From NCBI GenBank assembly GCA_039545295.1, contig BCIK01000002.1, positions 630,841-694,840 on the forward strand: DNA of 64,000 nucleotides, written 5' to 3'. A model generated the notes under the pieces. That model saw nothing but the letters and a program-made list of their open reading frames with translations, made no database searches and was not told the DNA's origin. This DNA is from Udeniomyces pyricola. Lineage: Eukaryota; Basidiomycota; Tremellomycetes; Cystofilobasidiales; Mrakiaceae. Of the stretch, positions 22,901-34,176 are shown piece after piece; the stretch's first letter is position 1; each line of letters opens with the position of its first letter. Made by a program: the position numbers and the translations under genes.

Positions 22901-25900
22901 GAGCTTGACGAACGGCGACCTACAAGATCAAAGCAGAGCAAGGCAGAAAATAAGCAGGAGAGCAAACGTTTCGTCGTCCACAGCACGCTCTTCATGGGTA
23001 TGAGTCTTCCGACTCGAGTCTACAGACCTTGAACATCTGATGAAACGCGTCGTCTTCGACGCCAAGATCTTTTGAGAGAAAATGTATGGAATCGGCAGTG
23101 AGGTTTGTACATATGTGAACCCAAAGAACCGGTGCGGAATGGCATGCGTCGAAGAAAGAGGAGAGGCGTACACGAGAGGAGGCAGATGAATTGTCGGTTC
23201 AAATGAGCTGTACCGTAAGTGGCGATCTATCCATTCGGCCGAGTTTGTGAAGCGAGGAATCAATTCTTAGGAGGGATACATGAATATGAGAAATATGAAC
23301 ATGAGCCTTCCTATCGAGATTTAACTCGGCGATATCGGTCGATCCCTGCGAGTCTGAGTTGGAACAGACCTTCATGACGTGGAGTCCTCGGTCCTTGGAG
23401 GCAAACTTTGTCATCGAGGGTCGAACGTAAATCTGGTTCGGCAGTGGATAGGGCATCTTGGTATTGAGGAACTGATTCGGCGCAGCCACGACGATCATTC
23501 CTTTGTTACCACCGACTCGCATCTGGAAAGGGAAAAGGAAACGAGGCCACACCGTGACAAGAAAGAAAAGAAAAAGAGGATTAAAAAAGGAACAACACGT
23601 CGGACACGATTCGTACTAGTCAACCACCCAAAAGAGGGTGACATGGGTAGAGTAAGCCAGTGAAAGAGAGTTCTCACCTGAGCAGCAGAAGGTTCCACAT
23701 CGGACCCCCATTTCTTGCCCAGGATGGCAGCGGCATTCCTCAAAACGTCCGGATGGGCCACCCCGACACCGTCCGTGAAGAGACTGGAGAATCATCAATG
23801 ATACAATGATGGAAAGGGAGAGAGGAAAAACAAAAATTCATTCGTCGATATGCGCTCTCTTCTACACTCTCAACAGCGGTTAGTGGCTGTAGACAGAAGG
23901 AAATAGCCGCAAGCAAAGCTACTCACTATTCGTTTTTAGGCCCCTTTGGGAATCGCGGGTCCTTGATGATGGAGATATCCTTGATGTTTTTGATTTCAAT
24001 CTGTTCCAGAGCTAATCGCGTCGACGAGACTGTTTTTGATCATAGAGTACGCAAGAACGGTGAGCGATTCCAAGGAACACAAGGATCCAGATATGAAGTT
24101 CAACCGTGGAAGCTGATGCGACGGTAGGCAGATCGATTAGGAGACGTACAGCAAAGGCCCATTCGAGCAGCATACTTGGCGACGATCTGTCAAGGACAAA
24201 CACAAGCAAGATTCGGTTCAACATCCAACTCAGCCGTTCAAAGAAACAGAGAAGAAGAAGACGAAAAAGAAAAGCGTAAGAGGACATACTTTTTCCTTTG
24301 TGAAGTCTCCCATCCATTTTCGAATCTTTTCGCAAGTAACTATACCATCCGGGCAATCAGCAAAGAACCAACATGACTTTTCCCTGTGATCCACAGTCGA
24401 CGCAACAAGGGAAGTCGACAAAAGAATCAGAATGTCGATCTGCGTGTTTGGAACCAGAGCATGTGGCGCATGGCGTGGAGAAATACAAAGCAACCAAAGG
24501 AAGAAGGACGAACTTGGCCTGAGATTCTCCGAACGCTAAAAACTTGTATTCTCTTCCGGCGATTCGCAGACCTCGTCGCATCGCACGACGGACTCGGGCT
24601 AGGACGCCCGAGTTGGGGAAGAGATCGTCGTACCGAGCGAGCTTGACGGGGACGTAGCTGGACAGGACAAACGTAGAAACAGATGCGGGAATGAGCCGGG
24701 CAAGACACTCGGTAGAAAATCGGAGCCAAAATGGAAGGGAAGAAATATCTACTAAAAAAAATGGCTTACATGGCATCGTCTTCGTCGCAAAAATGAACTC
24801 GTCTGCGTATAACAAAGTGACATCAGCTACTTGACTCACCCCGCTACGAGTCCGCCCGTGCGATCAGCCACACAATCAAAGCCAAGCCGACCCTTTCTGC
24901 TCACAAGAAGCGATCTCCAACGTGACGGTAATGCTGTAATACTCGGTTCGACGTCTCGGGCTCGGGTGGACCGGGAAGGAGTCGAAGTGGAGTGATGAGG
25001 GCTCGTCGAGCGTTGTGAAAGTGAGATGCCGAGGGGACGTAGGAGCTTCGTCGCGTGGATCTGGCGACCTCTAGATAAGTAAATGAGTGAATGGGTCAAT
25101 CGTAGTAGAAGCCAAGGTCGTGATCGGATCGGCATAGGACTCATGCGGAACCACTAGCACGGATTGCATCTTCAAGACAGAGTGTGGTATGACATCTTCA
25201 ACGGCTGAAAGGAGCTAACACTCACTCGCTATCGTCTTCTTAAGCGAGACAATTCGCTCCTCCAAGTACAAGTCTGCCAATAGCCTTTCGACGCCCTCCT
25301 GGTCTTTGTCCTGGGACACTTTGGCAAGCTCCAACAACCGTCCGACGTCGCTCCTCTGAACGAGTCCTTTCGCAATGAGTCCCTCGATGAGGTATCGGAT
25401 CGGGAAAGGCTGCTTCTCCAGTTCCGCACGGACCGGTGGGGGGAACGGTCGCACGATGGACTCAGAGAGTGGTAGATACTCGGTTTCGGCCTGGAAAGAC
25501 GAGGCGGAAACGATGGGTCGGAAGACATCGTCGTCGGCAAGATGGGAAAGACGCTGCATGATTCGGTTCATGTCTCGCGATGTGTTGCGGTTGAAGGACA
25601 GAGAGAAGCGGAAAGTCGTCCATTGAGCGGCCTATGCGAAGGCGGCGCGAGCGAGCGAAAAGAGGAGAGAGGCGTTTCCAAAACCACGGTCAGCCATAGT
25701 TGTTACCTAAAGCTGAGTCATGCTTCCTGACTATACTACTCACGTTGAACTGAAGATTTTTGGTCCCAAAGGGCGAGATCAACCCAGCTTCACCCTCTTC
25801 CTTCTTGACCTAGGACATGACCCTCCTTTCGATCAACCCTTCCTTTTCATCCATCACTTTCTTCGTGACACTCTTCATCTCCGCTCTCGCAAAGTCCATC

Positions 25901-28400
25901 TCCGTGCATTGCCTCACACGCATAAACTTGGGTTCAGGCGTATATGGTTTACCATGCTCGTCAAGGAGCTCCACGGGCTCCTTTAGCTGGACGTAGTACT
26001 TTGGCGGCCGACGCGAGGTCAGGGTGAGAGTCAAGTGTTCATCGCGTTGTTGCGGAATTTTGGAGTTGGGGTTGCCGGCCACCCAGGCGAGTTTGACACC
26101 CCGAGTAGTAACATCGTCAAAGACAATGTCGCCTGGAACAGGAAGGAGAACGCACGGGTCATATATGAGATTCTCGGCCAGATACAGTGAAGGGGAAAAC
26201 AAACTGACCCAAGGCAACGCGACCGGAGCGTAACTACAGTTTACCTTCAAGTGGGTAGAGTGCCTCGCAGACATCGCCTTGCCCTTCCATGTAAATCTTA
26301 AAGTAGAAGCACTTGCGAGTGAAATCGATTTTGACAACTGGGGTAGGGTGTAGTGCAGAACGGAGGACGACATAACGGGCAGGGACAGAAAGCGTCGCGG
26401 TCAGATGGGCATCAGTCTGTGCTAGGGAAGTCCTTACGTGCGCATTTCTACAAACCGGCCAACAAGTCAAATCCAGAAAAGCTAGCACTCACAGCTTCTA
26501 GTTCCCCATCCCTCAGGTCTCCCCTCCACGTTCAAATCCTCTACAACGGGTGTCGCGCCCTCAAAGTCACTGAACAGCGTCTTGCCCCGCAATGTGCCAA
26601 CTGTGAGGTGGAAAGGATCGAGCCTCTAATAGTTGACCTCCCTCGAAAACGTTCGAGGCGCAGGAATGGCTGGGTAGGACGAATCCAGTTGCTGTTGCTG
26701 TTGCTGATCTTGGAGAGGGTTCCATGGGGGGTCATTCGGGAGCGAGGCTAGAAGTGCGGGCGCAAAGGGATGATTGGCAAGTCGGTTGGTCGTGACAATC
26801 ATCGGGGGCGCCATGAGCGTCGTCAAGGCAGCTGGACCACCATGCATCGGTCGCTGTGCAACAAAGCGACTTCGTACCATAGAACCCGGAGGCAACGGTG
26901 CTGGTCCTCCTCTGACGCCTGTACCGAAAGCCCCATGCGCTGTCGATGACGTTTGGAAGGCATTTGAGTAGATCGAATCCGGAAGTCCGCCACACCTTGC
27001 CATGAACTCTGAGAACGCCTGGCCTTGGGTGGGGACAGGCTGGCGTTTCTTGTACCCTTCTGGAAGGGCCGGCGCAGGTTGAGGTGTGGCGTAAAGGGAT
27101 CCTCCAAAAGTTTCTCCCCGAGGCTCTTGCAGGTGAACAGCCGAGGTTCGAGTGATGGGTGGTAAAGAACTGGAGGCGTATGCTGATGGTGGTGACGACA
27201 TTTGAGGGGGAGGAGGAGGACGGGAATTCTGGTACGACCCTGGGAGGGAGATCAGGGGAGGTTGAAGCTGGGGATGTGGACAATCTTGTTGATCGTAATG
27301 GTTGAACTGTGGAGGCAATGGCGGCTCAGGTCGTTTGACCGATAAAGGCGCGCTCACCCGGGCAGGTTTAGGAGAGGGTCGCGGTTCATCGGCCGGTGGG
27401 GCTTGCACGAGCAGGGCAAGATGCGGAGGTGGACTCTGAGTAATGAGTCGAGGAATAGGAGGGATGTCCGTGGTATGTGCGACGGGTGTCGGCTTGGAAA
27501 TTTTGGCAACCTTGGCTGCAACAGGAGTCGGCATGGGAGTCGGAAGTGACACAGTAGGGAAGGCGACGACGGTGCGCTTCAGCTTAGGTGCAGGAACCTC
27601 GTTGACGTTGGCGGCCAACCAATCTGAGAAAGAGAGAATCGAAGGCGGGATGGAAGCCGATGTTGCTCCTGTAGGAGAGGCAGACGAGATTGAGGCAACT
27701 GCTGCTGGTGCTGCTGCCACAATCAAAGGACGAGGAGTAGCAATGCGAGGGGTCGACGCTGCGGTCGTGTTGGTCATCGACGACGACGACGACGAGCCTG
27801 AGGCTGACGATGTTGAAGGAACTTGTCTCGCTACTTCTGGACGAGCCAAAGACGAGACTGTAGAGCTGGTTACAGTTGATGTCGATGAGACCGAAGAGAT
27901 TGAGGCCGTTCGCTGTGAGCGGCGTTGGGTTGGTTTCTGAGATCTATTGAGCTGCTGCTGCTGCTGTTGTCGAGTCCTGGCAGCGCCCAACCTGTTGGTC
28001 CCGTCATGTCCTCCGCCTGTCGCATAATTGTCTTGAGCCCAGCGGCCACTATCCATCGAGCGCGTCGCCGAGGAGTGGGAGATCACCGAGCCCTGGTGGG
28101 ATGAAGTCTAGGGTCATAGAGACAGCCGAGGTGAACAAACAAGCGTTTGGGCAGACGCGTCAAAGAAGTGGTCATCTATGCAGAATCACGTCCGTGGTTG
28201 AAAGGGAAGAAGAGATCCTCGGGAGAGGCAACAATGATGATAGAGACACTCACTGCATTGTTATGACCACCTCGTCTAGTGCGATTGGGTCCGCCATACG
28301 CTAATTTCGGGTTGTCCGGCCCCTTGCCCATGAGGCGACGGGGATGGTCACGGTCGGGAGCGCCGTAGAAAGCGTCGGGTGGGAGGGACCAGCTCGACAT
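19949..28400 (-). CDS. Cellular RNA-dependent RNA polymerase of the RNA-silencing type (QDE-1/Rdp1 family)
   Basis: Makes double-stranded RNA from RNA templates in gene silencing. About 24 exons. The first is 28400-28254; the second, from about 28092 or 28110, is a 500-residue Gln/Ser/Pro-rich region. The RdRP domain (PF05183 type) then shows family landmarks in order: LTSRRPPKYY (about 26000), IRYLIEGLI (25380), DRFL|RVHFCDEDDAM (24905/24802), SCWFFADCPDG (24370), FTDGVG (23775), RVGGNKGM and YVRPSMTKF (23520-23400), LNRQFICLL (23190), LGVEDDAFHQMFK (23050), QDLKHKARIEV (22610), RAPALHPGDIRVV (22240) and the catalytic SGGDLDG|D split by an intron at about 22113/21971. The Asp triad DLDGD is intact. 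The last exon has VSFPWIFAD and stops at 19949. Two in-frame TAG triplets (26626-26628, 25810-25812) interrupt otherwise continuous frame; unless they lie in introns the gene is defective. Confidence 0.88.
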
Positions 28401-29200
28401 GATGCCCAAAGAGGCGAGAAGGTACGAGAGAGGTTGTTGGGTGAGATGTCAGGGGTGATTGGGAGTTTGGATGAGAAGAAGAGATGAAGGGGACAGGAGA
28501 TTCAACAATGTGGGGTATCGGTCAAGCTGTCGAGGTCATGCCGGAATGATGACGGTCTTGACCGAAGACTCAGCAGCTGGTGAGGTTCTCGACGAACCCG
28601 GGTTAATGGTGAGTGAGCCAAGATGAACGCGCTGGATTGATTCGAGGCGCTCAAGCGCTCGAGCTTGAGGCTTGGAAGCTTGTCTGGAAATAACAGCTTG
28701 CAGCTAGAGTATATAAATCTATATATACCCTACAAAGGGTGGGGTGGGTGTCTGCTAGAAAATGAGTGTTATAGCGTGGTAGGATGACTTAGGTACTGGA
28801 TATAGGTAGTTGAGTGATAAGATCAGATTCGTAGCTACAAGCGAGGAGAGACGGAGATGATGAGCATGTATGATGACGGGCATGTGATGGACTGATGTAG
28901 CTAGCTAGCTAAGATATCTGGACTGCGGCGAGTATTGGCCAAGAAAACGCATGAGCCAGGCCAACGGATGATTGTTCGGATGACGGAGTTGGCGATTCGA
29001 TGGGATGACGTGGGCGGGGAAGCCAGCTGCGAGCCAGTTGGCGCTGACCGACTTTGAGCGAGTCTCGCCTTGGAGTCTGTCTGTCTCCTCTTAACGTTGT
29101 CCTCATCACCTCAATTCACTCTTTCTCTCTCACACACTTCCCCCTTCCTTTCTTTCCAACTCAACCCAACCCAACCCAACCCAATCCATCCCGTTCCATC
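28401..29200. promoter_or_regulatory. Divergent promoter region between RdRP and Pmp3
   Basis: About 800 bases separating two genes that start in opposite directions. It contains TATATAAATCTATATATA near 28711-28727, a GCTAGCTAGCTA run near 28901-28912, GAGCATGTATGATGACGGGCATG near 28861-28885, and (CAACC)n-like leader sequence at about 29159-29185 just before the Pmp3 start. A regulatory role is inferred from position. Confidence 0.4.
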
Positions 29201-30325
29201 ATGCCTGCCACGTCCGTCCATTCATCATCCTATCATAACTCCTCCTCCAGTTTCCATGGCCCATGCTGACACGTCCCGTTGTCTTCCCTCTTGCAGTTGC
29301 TCTGACGTCCTCAAGGTTTGACCTCGACCCTCTCTCAGTTTGGTTTCTCTTTCCGCCCTCGCCCATCCCATCTCCAATCTGACCTTGTAACTCTGCCCCG
29401 CCCTTTTTTCGTCGTGCATTCAAAAACGTCGCCCATAGATCATCCTTGCGATCTTCCTCCCTGTAAGTAGTTGTGTGTGTGTCACCCTAGGGCCTTCGAG
29501 GAGGCCTCTCGGGCGTGAGAGGCGCTTGGTTTCTTGTGGCTCAAAAGACGGCTTAGTGGACTGACCAGGTGGTTCCCTCTATCATTCCGCTGCTTCCTGT
29601 CCNCCCCCCCCCCCCCCCCCCCTTCTCTTTCCCATCCACCTCATCCCGCACCCTAGCCCCTCGGTGTCTTCCTCGAGCGAGGATGCGGTGCCGACTTCTT
29701 CATCAACATCCTGCAAGTATACGTTTCGCTCAGTCTCCTTTTGGGATCCCATCATCGGACATCGTCTATCGGCGGCGGCCTTTCGGGTCACTCACAGACT
29801 CAGGCTAACGCGTGACGTTTGACCTATTTGACCGACCGCCGGCTCCGTTGACGTCGTCGTCGTCTCTCGTTTCCTGTTTGCTCACTTTCCGTCTCGCTTT
29901 GTCTCCCTCTACTTTCCACTTTCGCTCCATCAGGTTGACCATCCTCGGATACATTCCCGTGCGTGTCAGGCTGGCTCAGAACCAATGCGTGTGGAAGAGA
30001 TGGATGGCGTCCGAGCAGTCGGGTCGCCCCTATCGAGTTTATGCGGGGCTACGCCATGAGCGATGGACGCGAATGGATCATAGCTGACAAAACATCTCGT
30101 CGTATACATCATTCTTCGCTCCTATCCCTACTTTCTCGCTCTTACCCACTCCCATTCTCACTTTGACCGGTTCCAGGGTATCATCCACGCCTTGGTGAGT
30201 CGTCTCTCTCGCCTCTTTCGTCCCTCTCGATCGAACATCGGCGTCACTTGACTAACGACCTATTCCCATCGTTTGTCCTTCCACCCACCCCGTCGGTCCT
30301 ATAGTACATCATCCTCAAGTACTAG
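29201..30325 (+). CDS. PMP3: Pmp3-family small plasma-membrane proteolipid, seven coding exons
   Basis: Pmp3 proteins are tiny two-helix plasma-membrane proteins linked to membrane potential and salt tolerance. Seven exons (29201-29211, 29297-29315, 29439-29462, 29657-29712, 29934-29958, 30177-30194, 30305-30325) join in frame to 57 residues. It begins MPATCSDVLKII and ends HALYIILKY. Both hydrophobic segments are present, IILAIFLPPLGVFLERG and INILLTILGYIPG, with the family motif FLERGCGAD between them. The length is normal for the family. Exon 4 ends CCT|GCAAGT, so intron 4 uses a GC donor. Intron 3 contains a C homopolymer with an ambiguous base at 29603. All frames other than this chain are incidental. 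Identification is firm because the joined product is nearly the family consensus. Confidence 0.93.
29603..29622. repeat. Poly-C homopolymer with ambiguous base (in Pmp3 intron)
   Basis: A run of C begins with an undetermined base at 29603. The true length is uncertain; it lies between splice sites and does not affect the coding sequence. Confidence 0.85.
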
Positions 30326-31459
30326 TCGGCTCAACCTTGTCTCGGACGGAGCTCGGGTCACATTGATCCCAAGCCTCTCTCCCGACTTGCCAATGCTTGA
30401 TTTCTTTCTTAGTCCTCCAACATCGTTAATACAAGCTGCTTTCTCCCAAACTGTGAAGGGGAGGGGGACAAGGGGGGAGGGAGGGGGAGGGGCTTGACGT
30501 TCGTTTTTAGCCTTTGACGCCTTGCTTTTAAAAGCTTTGACTCTTTTTTTTTTTCATCACTGTACCTACTTTTTGTCGATTGATTGATGTATCATGTGTT
30601 TTATTCTTTTCTTCTTTTCTTTGGCTCTTCTTTCTTTGTGAGTTGTCTCTCCTTTCTTTGAAGGGAGAGGTGATATCTGCGCTATTATCGTGCTGAGGTC
30701 CTCGATGAAGCCGTCTCAACTGGCCGGATCCAGTGAGATTAGATCGGTATTTCGAAAGGGGGGGGGAGAGGGGAGCTCAGGCGTAGATCAAAATCGAGTC
30801 GAGAAACACCCGGCCTGCTGCAGCAGTCATCTGAATCGAAAAAGAAAAAGAAAAAAAAATCTACCGACGTATAACGGGCGTCATACGAGGGAACATGGCA
30901 TGACGACTGCTATGTCATCGATCATGGGNNGGGAGGAGGGGGGGGGGGAGGAGATCATTGAGCTACATATATAGTAGCTGGGTGAAGGGTTATAGCTGGT
31001 GTAAGCGGATCGGACATGACGTGTCGTTTTCGGTATCGTAAAGGACGTTAAGAGGAAGAAGGAGAAGACAAAGAACGAAAAAAAAAAACAAAGAACGAAA
31101 AGGAAAACAAAACAAAACAAAACAAACAAAAACAAGAAAGGGGGGGAAAGATGTGAGGGAACCCATCCAAAGGGGAAGTTTTTTTTTTTTTTAGCTTTTT
31201 TTTTGGTTGGTTCTTATAGATTCGGATCTGTTGCATGTAATGAAAAGGAAGGGGGGGGGGAGGACGGGATTTTCTCATCCAAGCTGGATATGCAAGCGGA
31301 TCGGATGGATAGGAAACCCGAGATCGATCAGCCGTCGCTGAAACAGAAACTAAATCCCTGGCCGGCCCTGCGCGCAGAAGATCCGAATCAACGGCGTATA
31401 TAACTAGTGGGGAAGAGTTTTTTTTTTTTCTTCTTTTTTTTCGATATTCTACGGCCCGA
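30326..31459. other. Convergent, low-complexity intergenic region
   Basis: About 1.1 kb between the 3' ends of Pmp3 (+) and the Sos7-like gene (-). It contains G-runs near 30468-30495, 30761-30770 and 30940-30950, poly-A stretches near 30844-30860 and 31078-31140, poly-T near 31180-31205 and 31418-31441, and undetermined bases at 30929-30930. No coding frame was recognised; the open frames are homopolymer artefacts. Confidence 0.45.
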
Positions 31460-33696
31460 TTAGACGGCGCCTTCTGCCTGCGTCGGTTGTGATCGTCGAA
31501 GACGAGCCAAGACGTCATCGATCAGACCTGGCACATCGTTCGCTTGGACGGCAAGTTCGACGGCCTCAGAGATATCAAGCGAGGACCCTTGGAGCTAATA
31601 AAGGAGATAGAAAGGAAACAAAAAATAAAATCGTGGAGTGCATGCATGTCGGAAAGTAAGAGAGAACAGGATTTGTCAACGTTTAAGTCAGGTCAAGCCA
31701 TGTTTTTTTTTTTGGGGGGGGGGGAATAATCACTCACGCCAGCATCAACAAGCACGCCTTGGGAAGGGGTACCCCCTTCGATGGTGGAAGTCGAGAAGAG
31801 GACGGAAAGGATCAAGCAACCTGCCTCTGCCTTCGGTTCGGACGAGGGTTGCGTTGTTGGTAAGCCAGGTATATCGAGACCGATGCGAAGCTCAGATACT
31901 CCCACGGGAGTCACGGATTGGATGGAGGAAAATGACTTGTGGAGGGCTAGCGTAGCGGTGTACCTGAGATGACGAAGAAGAAGGAAAGAAAGAAAGAGAG
32001 AGAGAGAAACAAGCGGTGGCAAAAGAGATGATGGATTCCGATCGTCAAGAAGATGTATCACAGAAGTTGATCGNNGGGGGAGAAGGGGGGGGGGGGAGAN
32101 GGNGGAGGNGATGAACGAAGAAAAGAATGACTGACCACCGGCAAATGGAATCGATTCTCTTGCCTTTCCCATCCTCGGCTTCTCTCTGATCGAGAGCATG
32201 CTTGACCCTGAGTTCCTCCTTGACCTTTTCTGGCCCGAGTCGATCCACCTGCCCAATCACCCGATACATATATAACCATTGTAATTCAGTCGAGGACACC
32301 CTGTCGATGCAATGCTCTAAGTTTCGGTCATGAACTAAGGGGGTTTGGTTGAGAATGATGGATTCACTCACCTCTTTGGCCAATTTCGTCACCTCTCGCT
32401 TGGTGCTATCAACTAGGGCCGATTTGGTTTCCAAGTCATCTGCCAAGGTCTGGAGCTCAATGATTTGGTCGTCTAGTAATTGGTTCGCCTCATCAACGGT
32501 GATTCGCTACGAAAAGAAGAAGAAGAAAAGAAAGAGATAGAGGAACCCGCACGTGTTTAACATGAAAACAACGAAGCATGCAGGAAGAAGTCGAGACGAT
32601 AATCAGAGATATGTCAGTCATACGTGTATAATCCAGTCGGAAGCAGCAGCAACAACAACCATATAAACAGGACGGAACAGAACAGAACAGAAGTCAGGAA
32701 ATCGCAAGCGGAACGTACCTCGACGATGGGAAGGGTCGTGCGGAGTCGAGCCAGCTCAAGCTCCATCTGCTGAACCTCCTTGGCCAACGTCGAGGCTTCG
32801 TTGATGGAAGCTGATAACTCCGCATGATCTAGAAATCAAAGACCCCATATCAGTCTCATCCCAGTCATTCCACACGTGTTTTTTTTTTACGTCTTTTTCT
32901 TGCTCGTGTACACTTACCAGTCGCGACCTCTTGGGCTATCTGTCCGACGTCTTCTTTGAGCTGACCGAGCTCAAGCTTAGCGGCTTTCAACAGTTCTTTG
33001 CTCCGTCTGTTTTCCTCTTCGAGACGGTCGTTGTCCTCTCGATCGATCTGTTCGGGGTCATCGGCGAGAATGAGCTTGAGAAAGGTCTCTTTGGCCTCTT
33101 GCTCGAGGTACTTGAACTTGATCTTTTTGAAGAACTCCTGTGGGAAGCAAGGCGACAAGGGAGGTGGAGGGGAGGGGGGTGAATGGAGGGGAGGGAGGGG
33201 GGGGGGGTTGAGAAGGGAGGGGTTGTTGACGTCGAATTGCATCCAGAATATATCAAGGCAGTCAGTGAGGATATCAGTGATCTGTAGGTTCTCAGAGAGC
33301 GAGACGAACGATCTGGGCTTCAATCTCCTCCCCAACCAGCGTCGGGTTCCCCGGGTCGGCCGCCATAGCGCTATCAGAGAAAGCCTGCGTAAGATCGGAT
33401 TGAGCCTGAGCAAGAAACTTTTCCTTCATGGAGGCAATGTGAAACTTGGTAGTCTGAAAGGATGCGAGAACGCTGATAAGAGACAATGAAAAAAGAAAGA
33501 AAGAAAACATATAGGGAGGGAAGGAATGATGAAACGGTTGAGGGAATAACGACGCGTCAGGTCTGTCGAAACCAAACAAACTGGGGGGGGGGAAGGGGGG
33601 GACCAGGGGAAGGGCTCCGGAGAGTCTATCGAGCCATAGCGAATGGACTCACTCTTGTGCCGACGAGGCTGGAGGGTATGTGGATGTAGGTGCCAT
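31460..33696 (-). CDS. Probable Sos7-type kinetochore coiled-coil protein
   Basis: Eight exons keep phase throughout: 33696-33653, 33472-33310, 33137-32918, 32828-32719, 32506-32372, 32248-32139, 31963-31738 and 31594-31460, giving 380 residues. The key segment is EFFKKIKFKYLEQEAKETFL followed by an Asp/Glu-rich DNDRLEEENRRSKELLKAAK helix. This resembles the coiled-coil domain of fungal Sos7 (Kre28/Zwint counterparts), which binds the KNL1/Spc7 protein at kinetochores. Heptad-like charged segments continue through about residue 240, then a compact C-terminal part (LALHKSFSSIQSVTPVG...GLDIPGLP) ends RRSQPTQAEGAV. The family call rests on the FKYLEQEAKE motif, overall length and coiled-coil layout; another coiled-coil kinetochore or cytoskeletal protein is possible. 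Intron 6 contains several undetermined bases in a G-run. Confidence 0.68.
32074..32109. repeat. Poly-G tract with undetermined bases (in Sos7-like gene intron)
   Basis: Ambiguous bases at 32074-32075, 32100, 32103 and 32109 within a G-rich tract between the exons ending at 32139 and beginning at 31963. It is a sequencing-quality mark rather than biology. Confidence 0.8.
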
Positions 33697-34176
33697 GATG
33701 ATGAGTCGAGGTGGCTGATGGGATGAAGGAGGTGAGGTGAGGGAATTGAGGAATCCAAGAAGCAAGCGTGCGCGGTCGTCAGTCGTCAGCTAGACGCGTC
33801 GAAGCTAAAGCGCAAAGCCAGCTGAAGCGCTGCAGCAGGTTGAGTGTGACGTTGAGCGTTGAGCCTGCGGCTTGCAGGTTGACACGTTTACATTTTACTA
33901 ATGAGCTATATATACGTAATCTCAGACAGTCGCGCCAGTGACAATGAATCACTCAAGAAGAGGATAAAACATGACACAACGCAATGTGACATATATAGAT
34001 AGAAAACCGTCTGTAACACATACATACATCTCGACTGCAGACAGCCAAGCATGCCTCGGCCTCAAAAGCATCCGACACCCGACAGTATCAATCTGATGTC
34101 CGCCAGTGAGCAAAAAAATAAGAACAGAAGATGTATCACTCGTGACCGAATCGACCCAACGGTCCGCTGCTTCTGA
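33697..34176. other. Spacer upstream of the Sos7-like gene
   Basis: About 480 bases between the start of the Sos7-like gene and the 3' end of the next minus-strand gene. GTTGAG/GTTGAC words recur near 33838-33885, and ATATATACG and ATATATAGATAG occur near 33907 and 33990. It probably holds the promoter of the Sos7-like gene and the 3' untranslated region of its neighbour. Nothing coding was seen. Confidence 0.4.

Noticed and set aside
25810..25821. Removal of a 12-base GT...AG unit as a real ultra-short intron
   Set aside because: Far below any intron length I know to be spliced, and a normal 48-base in-phase intron is available.
26626..26628. TAG as a recoded amino acid or changed genetic code
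   Set aside because: Other genes in the window use TAG as a normal terminator (for example Pmp3 and the Mug190-like gene), so genome-wide reassignment is excluded; an intron or a defect is more likely.
27443..27940. 165-codon plus-strand frame rich in Glu, Asp, Ala and Val
   Set aside because: It is the complement of the Ser/Pro/Ala-rich RdRP exon; the open frame follows from that composition.
19949..28400. RdRP as an integrated RNA-virus or mitovirus sequence
   Set aside because: The DLDGD motif, two dozen introns and domain order are those of cellular silencing polymerases, not of viral RdRPs.
30881..31518. Phe-rich and Lys-rich open frames in the convergent region
   Set aside because: They arise from poly-A/T and poly-G tracts and undetermined bases, not from a gene.
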